Origin: Piezodorus guildinii
Taxonomy: Eukaryota > Arthropoda > Insecta > Hemiptera > Pentatomidae
Direction: 5' to 3'
Assembly: GCA_023052935.1 (NCBI GenBank)
Contig: CM041294.1
Coordinates: forward strand, 151,355,899-151,419,898
DNA: 64,000 bases
Shown one piece after another: positions 36,436-47,559 of this stretch. The translations under genes were made by a program, and so were the position numbers. The notes under the pieces were generated by a model that ran no database searches, had not been told where the DNA came from, and saw only the letters and a list, made by a program, of their open reading frames with translations. Each line of letters begins with the position of its first letter. The stretch's first letter is position 1.

Positions 36436-37098
36436 AATCTGAAAACAGAAAAGAAAATTTATCAAAAAAATGTCATAAAAGTTTTCTAAATAAATTACAT
36501 TATTTTGTTATTAAGCACTGTTTGTACCCTGGCATAAACATATGTTTGTCACCTAGATTTATTTATCAATTTTAATGTTGAAGAGAGAAAAAAAAAATGC
36601 TTTGCATATTAATTAGAACATTATGAAAGAAAAAGTACAACTAAACCTGTTATATAATCATTGATAGATTTTTTTATTTTATTAATTTTTTTGGAAGTAC
36701 TTAATTAATTTTTGTTATATCCATTCATAATCCTGGAAGTTAAAACCTTCAAATTTGTTATGTCTGCCATTAGAAAGATTGTTTCTCATTTTATTATTGT
36801 TTTTAGGGTTCTTATATGAGATATTATTGGCTAGTTAGAGTGATTATTGATTTGTTAAAATTAACTATTCTTGAAAAATAGTTACTTGATTGTAGTTCCT
36901 TTTTTTTTTTAATCCGCAAAAATATAATTTCAATATTTTAAAAACCCCAAATGTGTTGTATATATATGAATATAACCCAAATACCCTTTTCCCTACTCCT
37001 ATAGAATAAGGCGTGTAATTTAAAAAAACCTCAAAGAGAGATGTTTTCAAAAGGGTAAAAAAACTGAGAAATCGCCATCATCCAAAAAAAAAAAAAAT

Positions 37099-37170
<72 letters not shown>

Positions 37171-37453
37171 TGAGCTTCAGATCTACGTAATAATGGTATA
37201 AAATTCAGCATATCTAATCTTATTAAGTATTTCGATTGTAAAAATTATAATGACGAGTGAAAAAAAAATTCCAAAAGGTACTCAACGAACAACGACTCAA
37301 TCCGCACAAACCGAAATCCTTACGAATGGCGAAATTTTAGTAAGTTGACATGTCTATTACTTTAGGGTGACATCTAGTCCTATAAAACAGTTTTCAAAAA
37401 TGTTTTATAAAAATTGAAATGACTCCTATTTCCCTAGAGTTAAGAATTCATGA
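36436..37453. other. AT-rich sequence downstream of Myc
   Basis: No coding signal. A long A-tract followed by a (TA)n microsatellite of about 50 bp lies at 37085-37166. Confidence 0.5.
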
Positions 37454-37701
37454 CACGAAAGTTCTGTGGCGGTCGTGAAAAACTCGAGTTACATCAAAAA
37501 TGATTTAGCTCCACGTATCGCTCTTTCAGACCATCTCCACGTCGTGTTAAATTGGTTAAAGAAATTTCTTGGTGGAAGAAAGCTGTATGATCATATCTGT
37601 TAATTACTCTATTTTGGGTATTACAAAAAACTTTAAGTCGCTTCCCTGTAAAATGAAAGATTTTGACTTAACCGCTTATTCACGACCGCCACAGATTCGT
37701 G
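37454..37701. mobile_element. MITE candidate with 23-26-bp terminal inverted repeats
   Basis: The arm at 37454-37479 (CACGAAAGTTCTGTGGCGGT...) is the inverted complement of 37679-37701 (...ACCGCCACAGATTCGTG), with a 3-nt indel. The 248-bp element has no open frame. No clear target-site duplication could be read, so the superfamily is open. Confidence 0.5.
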
Positions 37702-39217
37702 CAATTAATTTTTTTTTTCTTTAAATAAAAAAACTGTAAGTTATGCAATTATGGTATTGGTTTCATAAAAGTACTTCATGACATTTCTTACGAATCGACA
37801 TTCTGACGTCATGATACTTCATCTGAAAAACACAGAAAATATTTTAAAACAAGTTTGAAAATTGTAGTTCTTTCCAAAAGCTTCGGTAATATATATTGAA
37901 TTTTATCTAAATAATCTCATCATATATATATATAATTGATCATTCTTAATTTTAATATATAAAAAATAAAATAAATTGATTCAATAATAAGAGATTTTTT
38001 TAAGTTAATGTAAAATTTCTTGTTAATCGTTTTCGAAAGGTCAAAATTTTCTCATCAAGTAAGTGGTATACGATGAGGAAAATATATAAATAAATAAATA
38101 TAAAATCATTTCTTTATCATAAAGTTAAAACGGAAAAAAAAAAAATATTGATTTAAATATAATATATAAAACAGTAGTGCACTGATAATATAATAATGAT
38201 ACTAGTCTCTTTTAAAAACAATGTTTTATTTCCTATCGACTCGAATGTAGACTACACTGCTTGACATATATAGTTTGCCAATAATCGCCTCTAAAATTTT
38301 TTTTTTAATTAAAAAAAAAATGGCGGTATTGTATTTATATCCTATAAAATTTTCTAAAATCTGTCATGAATACAAAAAAATAAATATAAATAAATTAATT
38401 TATATAAAATTATCAGAATTTTTTTTTAAACTTTAAATTCCATATTTATATATTATTTTATGATAAATTTTAACTAAAGTATTATAGTTAAAGAATAAAT
38501 ATCAAACAGGTATTTTTTTTAATTTTCAAAGGATTTTACGCATATAGATAGACATACTGCCGGTCTAAAGTTTGAGACGACCTATGGTTTACATCAATAA
38601 ATCAAAAATAACTTCTATGAATACCTAAATAAAATATAGTATCTTATTATTATTTATATTTATCAACTAAGTTGCTAATTAGGTGTAATAAAGATTTTTG
38701 AATATCGTAAATTACAAGAAATAGTTTTATTAAATATATTTATCACGGAGACTTCTAACGTGATAAGAATAAACAATGTGATTTTTGTTCCTAAGGGGAA
38801 TGGAAAAGATAAATTTTATTCTTAGTTTGATTTATTGATTTCTCGACTGCCAGAGTAGTATGAAGTTCACTGCACAGGTAATTTTTATTTATTTTTTTTT
38901 TTTTAATAAATGAACGGTTTAAAAGAATGAATTTCCAGTTCAATTGCGTTGTGCAACCGACATAATACGCAACGAGAAAAAATCTGAGTGCCAAAGTGTT
39001 GTAAAAAAAATCAAACATATTAATTGTAAACCATACGTGGTCTCCAACTTTTTGAGCGAGCCGTGGTCATTGAATTGAATCACCAATGCTTTAGTTTTTT
39101 ATGGTGATGAATTTGATCCAATCGAATATTTTTGTTTTTGTTTACTTGTTTATCATTATCATACGCTTAATGAAATAAATAAATTTTAAAAAAACACGTT
39201 TCTTAGTTCTTGGTTAG
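37702..39217. other. AT-rich intergenic stretch
   Basis: No supported gene. At about 38566-38605, TACTGCCGGTCTAAAGTTTG resembles a Tc1-like terminal repeat, but I found no partner end. Confidence 0.4.
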
Positions 39218-39219
39218 TA

Positions 39220-40048
39220 TTGGGTTGTTTCACATGAAATGTCCGTTTTTATAGTTTCTGAAATACATAAAGGATTTTGCAGGTCTCTGTTGTTTTCTTC
39301 CGAATGTTTACATATTTAAAGTAAACAGTTACTAATCCTCTACCTTTGTATTATAAACATTAGCTTCCCAATCAATTACCCACTTTTAAGTTTACCTCCA
39401 AATATGAACATGAAAACACGCGATTTTCGATTAATATTTTTGTACGAGTTAAACTCGCCATTCAGCAGGAGCCGCTAGAAATATTTGCAAGGCGTTTGGG
39501 AAGGGAGTGTTAATGAACGGACCATTCGCCGCTGGTTTGCTAAGTTTTCAGCTTGGGATACCGACTTGGAAAACTTGCCCCGAGGAAGACCTCCGTCCGT
39601 AATAGACAACGATGTCCTCAAACATACAGTAGAAGGAAACCCCTACCAAAGAGTCTCTCAGCAGAACTAAATGCAAGTGCATCTACCGTTTCCAGACATT
39701 TAAAGTGTATTAGGAAAGTAAAAAAGCTCGATATATGAGTACCTTATGATCTCACTGAGCGGCAGCAAGATCTCATGTTTCAAAACATACCTGTTCAGGG
39801 AGTTAGACAACTTCGTCAAAGGAAAACTTTTTGAAAATGATGATCAAGTGAAAAGTGCGTGTTCAGATTTTGTTTCACTTCAAAGCTCAGAGTTTTTCAG
39901 TTCGGGGATAAAAAAGTTGGTGTCACGTTGGGAAAAATGTGTAGAAAAAGAAGGTAAATACTTGGAATAAAATTATCTTGTTTTCATATCGTATTTTTAA
40001 TAAAAATCCTTTACCTTGAAAACGGACATTTCATGTGACACAACCCAA
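39220..40048 (+). mobile_element. mariner transposon, internally deleted copy 1
   Basis: Flanked by TA on both sides, with about 28-bp terminal inverted repeats starting TTGGGTTGTTTCACATGAAA. The transposase N-terminal half can be read across frames: GSVNERTIRRWFAKF, DLENLPRGRPPSVIDND, ASASTVSRHLKCI and KVKKLD, the paired helix-turn-helix DNA-binding region. It then joins directly to the C-terminal RELDNFVKGKLFENDDQVKS. The catalytic core between them is deleted, so it cannot make transposase; its ends could be moved in trans. Confidence 0.9.
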
Positions 40049-40887
40049 TAGTTTTAACTACTAACAGAATACAAATTTTAATTGTGTCGAATTCTAAGCA
40101 TTTTGCTATCAGATACAATTGACATTGTGAGATTACATGTAGTGGAGTGACTTTCACGTAAGACAGCGGTGACACAAATCAACAGCGGTCATAGTTTTAA
40201 AAATTAATATTATAATTCATTTTAGTAAAGAATTTAAATTTCTATATTTTTTTCAATGATATGTAAGTACTTTCTTCAATTTTCAAATTTTTTTTTTTTT
40301 TGTATTCAGAATTTTTTAAAAACATTAAGTTATGTTTAGTTTTGAAAACATTATTTTTGATGTAATTTCTATGACCTCGACTGTATATTACTTGGTTGGT
40401 AGTTGAAGTATGCTACAGGAAAAAAACAGATAAAATGGGTAAATAACATACATTTGAATTGTTTTACATACAAAAAAAAAAAACTCCAATCTAAGCAAGA
40501 TTATCGATTAAAAATTATTTATTTATTTTTTAAATAGCACTTATTAATGGTCGGAATTACCTTAAGTGAAAACCACAGAATCGTGGAGGAATTTACTGTG
40601 TTTTTATCCATGTAAGAGAGCTGTATAATGAAGATGAGGAAAAAACCTCTATTTACTTTGTCAATTAATAAGTTATTGATACAATTAATGAAATCAATTC
40701 TTTATTAGTATTACGTGTAAAACGAACATGGATCAAATATAGTTTCAATTTATGAACATAGTTCAAATAGAGAACTCCCATAGTTGCCTAGATATGGGGA
40801 AGAATACAGAACGGGGTATGGCATGTATTTTTGATGTAGGCTAATTCGTATCTAAATTTAACTATGTACATTCCTTAGCTATGTCTT

Positions 40888-41160
40888 TGTCACCAATAAA
40901 ACCACCCATAAAGACCTAAATATCCCATGAGTTGAAGACCTGGCCCGAAATAGATATATCTCCTTCACTTTCAAACTGACAGCCCGCTCAAACCCACAAG
41001 TTTGTACTCTTGCATCTCCATATCTTCCCGATAATCCTCTGAGGAAGGTTTTGGCCTCGGGATCTTCTAAATGAAATAAACATTGAAATGCTACCGTAGT
41101 ACATGTCCATAATTTTAGGGTTGCTCATTAACTCGTTGTATTATTTTACATTAAGTTTAT
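40888..41160 (+). mobile_element. Jockey-type LINE, short 3' fragment
   Basis: Reads as HKDLNIP, LARNRYISF and PRKVLASGSS-like debris of the same C-terminal ORF2 tail as 58540. It interrupts the outer inverted-repeat arm. Confidence 0.6.
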
Positions 41161-41273
41161 AAAAAAAATTATATTAACTTAATATATTGGAAAAAGTAAA
41201 CATGAATTTAGACTAAGTTGCGGTCAATAAAAGAAACCATTAAATAGTTTTAACTATTTACTGTCTGCCGACG

Positions 41274-41302
41274 TTTCGACCCCCGTTGGGGGTCGTCATC
41301 AG
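41274..41302 (-). ncRNA. Hammerhead-ribozyme-like motif 1
   Basis: Minus strand reads CTGATGA, one extra C, a 7-bp stem GACCCCC/GGGGGTC with loop AAC, then GAAAC. This is the hammerhead core (CUGAUGA, stem II, GAAA). Downstream ACGTC-GGCA-GACAGT can form a short stem III with one bulge ending in a GUA cleavage triplet. The extra base between A9 and stem II departs from the textbook core, and stem I is weak. Penelope-like elements are known to carry such motifs in their LTRs. Confidence 0.6.
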
Positions 41303-41487
41303 GGTTAAAAAGATATAAAAGAAATATGATGAGTGTGTAGTAACAAATACATTTAAAAGAACAGTTGAAGATAATATAAAAAAAAGAGGTTTTACATGAA
41401 TAATTCAAAATTATATTCTCCTCAAATGTTCTTTTACATATATATTTCACTATACACTCATCATATTTCTTTTATATATTTTTAACC

Positions 41488-41516
41488 CTGATGAAGACCC
41501 CCAATGGGGGTCGAAA
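41488..41516 (+). ncRNA. Hammerhead-ribozyme-like motif 2
   Basis: Plus strand CTGATGA, one extra A, GACCCCC-AAT-GGGGGTC, GAAAC. It is the inverted partner of motif 1 in the same palindrome. Relative to motif 1 the loop differs by one base and the extra nucleotide is A rather than C; the stem is unchanged. Confidence 0.6.
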
Positions 41517-41779
41517 CGTTGGCAGACAATAAATAGTCAAAACTATTGAATGGTTTCTTTTATTGACCGCCATCTGGTCCAAATTTATGTTTAATTTTTT
41601 CAATATATTAAGTTAATAGATTTTTTATAAACTTAATGCAAAATACATATAAAAAATAATAAAAATATTTTTTAATTATTCATGTAAACCCTCTTTTTTT
41701 ATATTATCTTCAACTGTTCTTTTAAAATGTATTTGTTACTACACACTCATAATATTCCTTTTGTATCTTTTTAGCCCTC

Positions 41780-41805
41780 CTGATTACGCACATTAGTGGT
41801 CGAAA
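41780..41805 (+). ncRNA. Hammerhead-like motif 3, degenerate
   Basis: Reads CTGATTA, a poorly paired stem, then GGTCGAAACG. G8 of the core, needed for catalysis, is T here, so this copy should be inactive. Confidence 0.45.
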
Positions 41806-41949
41806 CGTTCGCAGATAATAAATAGTTATAACTATTTAATGGTTTATTAATTGACCGCCACCTGAACTAGTTTCAGGTTTACTTTTTTTTAAATATATTA
41901 AGTTAATAGAAACCATTAAATAGTTTTAACTATTCATTGTCTGCCAACG

Positions 41950-41975
41950 TTTCAACCCCTATTGTGGGACATCAG
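41950..41975 (-). ncRNA. Hammerhead-like motif 4, degenerate
   Basis: Minus strand CTGATGT, a CCCAC/AGGGG-type imperfect stem, then TTGAAACG. A9 is changed and the base before GAAA is T, so activity is unlikely. Confidence 0.45.
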
Positions 41976-42163
41976 CATGGCTAAAAAGATACAAAAGGAA
42001 TATTATGAGTGTATAGTAACAAATACATTTAAAAGAACAGTTAAAGAGAATATAGAAAAAAAGAGAGTTTATATGAATAATTAAAAAATATATTCTCTTC
42101 AAATGTATTTTACATATATATTTCATTATAAACTCATCATATTTCTTTTATATCTTTTTAACC

Positions 42164-42190
42164 CTGATGATAACCCACAATAGAGGACAT
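42164..42190 (+). ncRNA. Hammerhead-like motif 5, broken
   Basis: CTGATGA is kept, but the GAAA side is lost where the array meets the outer right arm (GAGGACATAGC). A remnant only. Confidence 0.35.
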
Positions 42191-42779
42191 AGCTAAAGAA
42201 CATACATATTTAAATTTAGATACGCTCAGATCTGGGCTACTAAGGGAGTTCTCTAATGGATTATGTTTATAAATTGAAACTATATTTGATCCATTTTCGT
42301 TTTACACGTAATACTAATAAATAACTGATTTCATTAATTGTACAATATCTTATTAATTGACAAAGTAGAGGTTTTTCCCTCATCTTTATTCTACAGCTCT
42401 CTTTCTGTAATCTTCAATTCCCTCCTGTTTCTCAATGGTCAACTTATTACATTCATTAAAACAAGTGAAGTATAAAATTATTGTAAAATTATTATTTGGA
42501 TTAATGATGGAGGAAAAACAAAAGACCTGTACCTCTAAAATCAATAAATTTCAATTAAAAATATCTTCGAAATTTCGTGAAACTGAAATTATTTTATTTT
42601 AGGATCAAAAATGCATAATTTCACTTCTAAATTCGCCACGAGATAGATCAGTAATTATAAGGACCTAATTCAAATTGAATTATTTTTTTTTTGCTTGTCC
42701 TTTAAAATTCAATTTTTTTTCAGTTGCCATTATAATGGGGTGTACAAAAACAAAATAAAAATGACCGTTTAAGCAAATT

Positions 42780-43085
42780 CAAGATTTCAAAGATCTCTCA
42801 AAGTATCCTTGACCAGCGCGGGGCTGGTTTGAAAAATGTAGCAGTGGAGATGCGACGTTGGAAAGGAAGAAGGGCTCGTGGCGACCTTTGATTGGGTATT
42901 GATGAGGTTTTGCAGGAAGCTGCTGAGTTAAATTCGTCTACTTGCGTACTTGCCAGGGAGTATGGTGTGTCGAAAGATACTGTTAGTTGCCACCTACTCT
43001 CCACGAGGAAGGTGAAAAAGAGCACTAGACTGATCTCTTACGAAGTTACTCCTCAGCAACCACTAGAAAGGTTATAAATTGCGAA
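42780..43085 (+). pseudogene. mariner-like transposase fragment, second family
   Basis: Reads LNSSTCVLAREYGVSKDTVS, then HLLSTRKVKK, a helix-turn-helix followed by the HL...GKVKK step typical of mariner transposases. It differs from the 39220 family. No terminal repeats were recognised, and stops surround it. It separates the GIY-YIG remnant from the hammerhead array. Confidence 0.5.
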
Positions 43086-43209
43086 AACTGATTGAAAACC
43101 TTATGATATGATATTTTACTGGAAGATCATCAGAGCGTTATCCTGCTTTGATCTTCGCATCATCGTATTACTACTTAAGCCATGGGCTATTTCCTTCAAA
43201 GGAACTGTA

Positions 43210-43461
43210 TGTCTATTCATTTCGTTTGAAGCTGTTTTTTTAATTATGTATAATTTTGGGTGAATGAAATTTGATTGTATATCCCGTTTTTCTGAAATGA
43301 ATGGAGAGGTCAGTTTGATCTGTTTTATTAGTTGTTTTTTTTTTGTAATTGAAGTGCAGCTATATTTGTGTTGATAAACTCTCTTTTTTTAAATATTGTT
43401 CAGATGTTCCAAAATAAGACTTTCCGCATTTGTCTTCACAAGGAATTTCGTATACAACATT
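43210..43461 (-). pseudogene. Penelope-like element GIY-YIG endonuclease remnant
   Basis: Minus strand reads VVYEIPCEDKCGKSYFGTSE, then an in-frame stop, later HFRKTGYTIKFHSPKII and KRNE. This matches the Penelope EN domain: the CXXC-type zinc-knuckle-like IPC..CGK, the Y(I)G core as YFG, H..(T)GH-like HFRKTGY, and the KR..E ending. Stops and drift make it non-functional. The hammerhead array lies downstream of it on the same strand, as expected for a Penelope 3' LTR. Confidence 0.65.
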
Positions 43462-43769
43462 TGACTATTCAAGAGTTTTCCCTTAAAGTTTATAGTATAA
43501 ACATATGTCTACTGATTTATCTCAAATTGTAAGTAAATTTCTAATAATATCATTAATTTATTCTTTTCTGTCTCTCTAACAACAACATCATATATTAATT
43601 ATTGTATAATAATATTAATGTTCTGGTTTTTTGTTTTTCCACTGTTAAGGCATGAATATGAGAACAATAAATTCTCGAAACGTTGCATAAATATAATTGT
43701 TTATTTATTAACTGAAACCTAACAACAGTAAAAAACTTAAATTATCAACAGTCGAGAAATAATAATACT

Positions 43770-43806
<37 letters not shown>

Positions 43807-43999
43807 TAATAATAATAAAAATAATAACTAAATTCTTTATTATTCTGGGACATGTCCCTTTAGAATAAAATATACAAAATGTACAAAAAGGTCTTCATAG
43901 TCTTAGAGTAAATTTATTAAATATAAACAAGTAAATAATTAATGGTATAAAATATACATATTTAAATGAGATGAAAACAAAAAATAAAAAGTTTATATA

Positions 44000-44570
44000 G
44001 AATTCTATTGAGCCTCGATATTCAATAAGTGATCAAATATGCGGGATTTGATGGTAGAAAGAGAATTGGAGTGACGGATTGAAGAAGGGATAGAATTCCA
44101 TAGGATTGAGGATCGAATGAGAAAGGATCTGTCGAAATGTGCAGTTCTGTGCAGGGCCGTACTGTATAAATCCGATGGCCTGGAGCGTGTAGAACGGGGA
44201 TGGACAGAGGATTTGAACTGTAGGAGGTCAAAAATATATGATGGACGGCGGGATTGGATAATTTGGTAAAGGAATGACGCAAGGAAATACTTGTGACGAT
44301 TGGAAGGGTTAAGCCACTTAAACTCGCCATAAAATTGGGATACAGAGGTGTATCTAGGGACCCCTTAAAGAAGATGAAGCGAACAAAGGAATTGATTAAG
44401 CGTTTTATTTTTACCTCGAGATCCCCAGACACACCACCATACACCGTACAGCAATAGTCCAAGTGGGGGAATATTAGAGAGGTAACGAGGAGTATTCGGG
44501 TTTCAAGCGGGGATAGGTGACGGAGGGAATACAGTCGCTTTAAGGTTGAAAGGGTACGTCGAGAGATTTC
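44000..44570 (-). mobile_element. CR1/L2-like LINE, 3' ORF2 fragment
   Basis: A 146-codon open stretch (44022-44462, minus) begins MDYCCTVYGGVSGDLEVKI, the post-RT segment (l.yC..vyG...) of non-LTR retrotransposons, and ends in a HAPGHRIYTVRP and STDPFSFDPQSYGI region resembling the R.....fs......WN.LP tail. A late frameshift is apparent. A different lineage from the Jockey copies. Clade assignment is tentative. Confidence 0.6.
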
Positions 44571-44602
44571 GGAAATATGATTTTTGAATATATTATATAT
44601 AT

Positions 44603-44652
<50 letters not shown>

Positions 44653-45234
44653 ATTTTTTTTTTTTTTTTAACATCCGTTACTTCCCTTCCAGAGCAGCGA
44701 TATAGAGATTTGTATTGTTCCTAGGCCACCGGCCGTGCAAGTTGGGACATTATAGCTTTATTTTTAAATAAGAGGAGGAGGAAGAAAGTAAAGATATCAA
44801 AGAAGAAAGATATAATTTAGAGTACATTTATATCTCGTGAATAAAAAAAAATCTACAACGCAGTCAACTATTTTTACTAACAATAGCGCAGTATTGAGAT
44901 TGCTGATGCAAGGGCCATTGTAAGGTGCAACCGCTCGGCGAGTTAGTAAATACGAAAATACTCTTTATAATTTAACACGCGGATGTTGGAAAGGTGCCTA
45001 GCAGTCTAATGGCTTGACCCCAAAGTCTATCCAGGCTCCATTTAAAGTTTAAATTGACTACCAGCTTGCAAATCTCTTCCCTGAGAAAAAAAAGTATGTT
45101 GCTACTGAAAATTTTACTAATGAATTACTGTTTATGATGTCTTTATCATGCATTTTTATTTTTTAAATTTACATCTGTATTAGTTAATACGTCAAGTAAA
45201 ATAGCTAAGAGAGAAATACATGAAATGAAAAGAA
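44571..45234. other. Microsatellite and unidentified sequence
   Basis: (TA)n at 44588-44645 followed by poly-T, then moderately GC-containing sequence (44660-45080) without a recognised gene or repeat. Confidence 0.4.
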
Positions 45235-45960
45235 TGAAATGAAAAGAAAATGCCCATTGGCAGCACTCTACAGGGTAATCTAAACAAGGAGGTCTCGAGG
45301 CCATCTTCTTTTCAGACGCCTCGGAGGATTGTCAGGAATGGAAGAGGAAACAAGGATTAAAACTAGTGGGTAAGAGTGGGAGTGGAGTTTGTCATGGGAG
45401 GATTGATATCTGGTTTTAGCCAAATCAGCAACGTATGGGATATTAAGGTCCTTATGGAGAGTTAATTCGTGACAAAGTAAGGAGCGTTGAGGATTTTACG
45501 AAGAATTTGATGGTTTAGTAGAGCCCCATAGCTCAACTCCGTAGGTCCAGATAGGCTTTATGATGGTCATGTAGATGAGTCTTTTGTAGTTAAGTGGAAG
45601 GTTAGAGCTTCTGTCCAGTAAGTGTTGAAGTAAGCGAAAGCGACGGACAAATTCCTTGTCGTTTCAGTATTGTGTGCGGATTCCATGTTAGACGTTTGTC
45701 AAGTAGGAGTCCTAGATACCGAAACTGTTCAACTGGAAAAGCGGAATATTATCAAAGGACACTGTAGGGCAGAATACGACGAAGAGTAAAGGTAATTTGG
45801 TGGGATTAGTTGTAATTGATTTAATTCTCAAATTTTGACACCATACATGAAGGTCTCTGATGTGGGATTGAAGAGCTTGAGAGGCAATAGTAGGATCGTT
45901 ATTGACTGATAACACACAAGTGTCATCAGCATAGGTAGAAAGGAATGTGGTAGGATGGTG
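45235..45960 (-). mobile_element. Jockey-type LINE with RT motif, 5'-truncated
   Basis: Minus strand reads LPTYADDTCVLSVNNDPTI-like sequence across frames (catalytic YADDT encoded at about 45921-45938), then WCQNLRIKS and the C-terminal tail. It shares sequence with 47560-48400. Frameshifts and stops disable it. Confidence 0.75.
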
Positions 45961-46463
45961 TAAAGGGGCTTGATCATGCTAAACGTTTTTCAAACGAAGT
46001 GTCATTTTTTATTTATTTATTTTTGGTTTTATTATTTTCAAAATGAACTTTTGTAATCGACCGAGAAAAAAAATTTCATCCCTAACAAAATTCGAAGTCT
46101 TACGTTTCAAACCCGATGTTAAATTAAAACCCGAATAATGAATAATAAAAACATATCCGGCTGTCCCCGGCTTTCTCCGAAACTACTAGACCGATGTTTT
46201 CAACATTTGGCACAAAAACACCAGAGCATCCGTCTAACACTAACACCTCGAACGTATTAAAAAAATATTGTTAAAGATAGAGAAAATTTGTACGGAGTTT
46301 TCTAATCAGTAGACCGCAATTAATTATTTAAAAATAAATTAGAAAAAATTTAATTTTACCTAATATACGCCCATAACTCATCAGATTAAAATTGTTTTTT
46401 AAATTTTTTAAGAGAAAAATATGTATGAGTTTTAGGATCAGAACATCGAACACAAACTAACAC

Positions 46464-46505
<42 letters not shown>

Positions 46506-46851
46506 ACAGACACAAGAACAAGAACAAAAAAAAAAAAAAAATTAAAGCTTGCCTATATATAGGCCCATAAAACAGTTATTTTTGAAAGTATACACAAAAT
46601 TATATAGAGTTTTAGAATTAGTATGAGAAAAGAAAACAAATCAAAATTTTACCTATATATACGCCAAGTTACTCAGTTATTCTATAACCTTAAAAAAAAA
46701 AAATGGAATGAATTTCAGGATGAATAAACCATGATTCATTTAAAAAAATATATATTCATAATATTAATATGGTAGATATAGCAGAAGATAGGCGTTGAAT
46801 ATAGAGAAAAAAGGAAAAGTTCTTCTTGATCAATGCCTCGAATGAAATACA

Positions 46852-46913
<62 letters not shown>

Positions 46914-46985
46914 TATATATACATATAATAACATATTGTTTTTATATTCTTCTATCATAAATATATAAAATCTTAGACAAAAACT
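45961..46985. other. Low-complexity stretch
   Basis: Poly-A of about 38 bases (46466-46504), a second A-run, and (TA)n at 46856-46920. The stretch CTTTCTCCGAAACTACTAGA near 46171 resembles the AACGG/ACGATTTT theme in the Helitron-like repeats. No gene. Confidence 0.4.
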
Positions 46986-46989
46986 GATT

Positions 46990-47345
46990 ACATATACATA
47001 CTTAATAGAACCCATATCGACTTATGCCTCACAGATTTATGGTTCAGCAAAAAAGACTCACATACAAAAACTACAATTATTTCAATAGAAAATTTAAGAC
47101 TCATAACGACCGCTCCCCTTGGTACGTAAACAACAAAACCCCACATACCGACTTAAAACAACCAACGATTGAGGAATACATACGAAATCTCTATTCGCGT
47201 TTTCATAGCTAACTACACGGACACGACAATAGACTTATAAAGGACATGTCATTAACTGAAATGCCAGTAAGAAGAAGGCTGAAAAGAAGCTGGATGAGAG
47301 ACCTCCCTCCTAAATCAAAGCCTTTCCATGCCTACGTTCTATAGC
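46990..47345 (+). mobile_element. Second Jockey-lineage LINE, C-terminal fragment
   Basis: Reads QIYGSAKKTHIQKLQLFQ, APWYVNNKTPHTDLKQPTIE, YIRNLYSRFHS and RRRLKRSWMRDLP, the classic ending of Jockey ORF2 (W.YG, APWYV.N..LH.DL, RRLKR..P.DL) with a stop in the middle. Sequence differs from the main Jockey-type family here. Confidence 0.75.
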
Positions 47346-47559
47346 ATATTTGCTTATTGTCACAAATAGCTTCTGACAGGTGCGAATAAGAAATTTAAAA
47401 AAAATTTATTCTCCTGAAACATTTTCAGAACTTTTTTAACACTTTAATTAAATTCAGGACTCAATAAAACAGCCATTTCTGAAAGATGCTCTGCACGAAA
47501 AAAACAAAACAATTAAATGTAAGAGAAGTGGTTTTGATTTATTGATTATAGATTATTTA

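Larger units (their letters stand above)
40560..42430. repeat. Nested inverted-repeat array (Penelope-like LTR material)
   Basis: Outer arms: about 40560-40885 pairs with about 42180-42430, sharing CAATTAATGAAATCA, TATTACGTGTAAAACGAA and GATCAAATATAGTTTCAATT. Inside, an imperfect palindrome of about 245-bp arms is centred near 41396, followed by further inverted copies at about 41640-42170. The inner units each carry a hammerhead-like motif and the block ACTATTTAATGGTTTC or its complement. A LINE fragment (40888-41160) is inserted in the left outer arm. Confidence 0.7.

Noticed and set aside
38566..38605. Tc1-like terminal repeat
   Set aside because: Only one end was found, with no transposase fragment.
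46856..46920. Open frames encoding alternating Tyr-Ile
   Set aside because: Translation of a (TA)n microsatellite.
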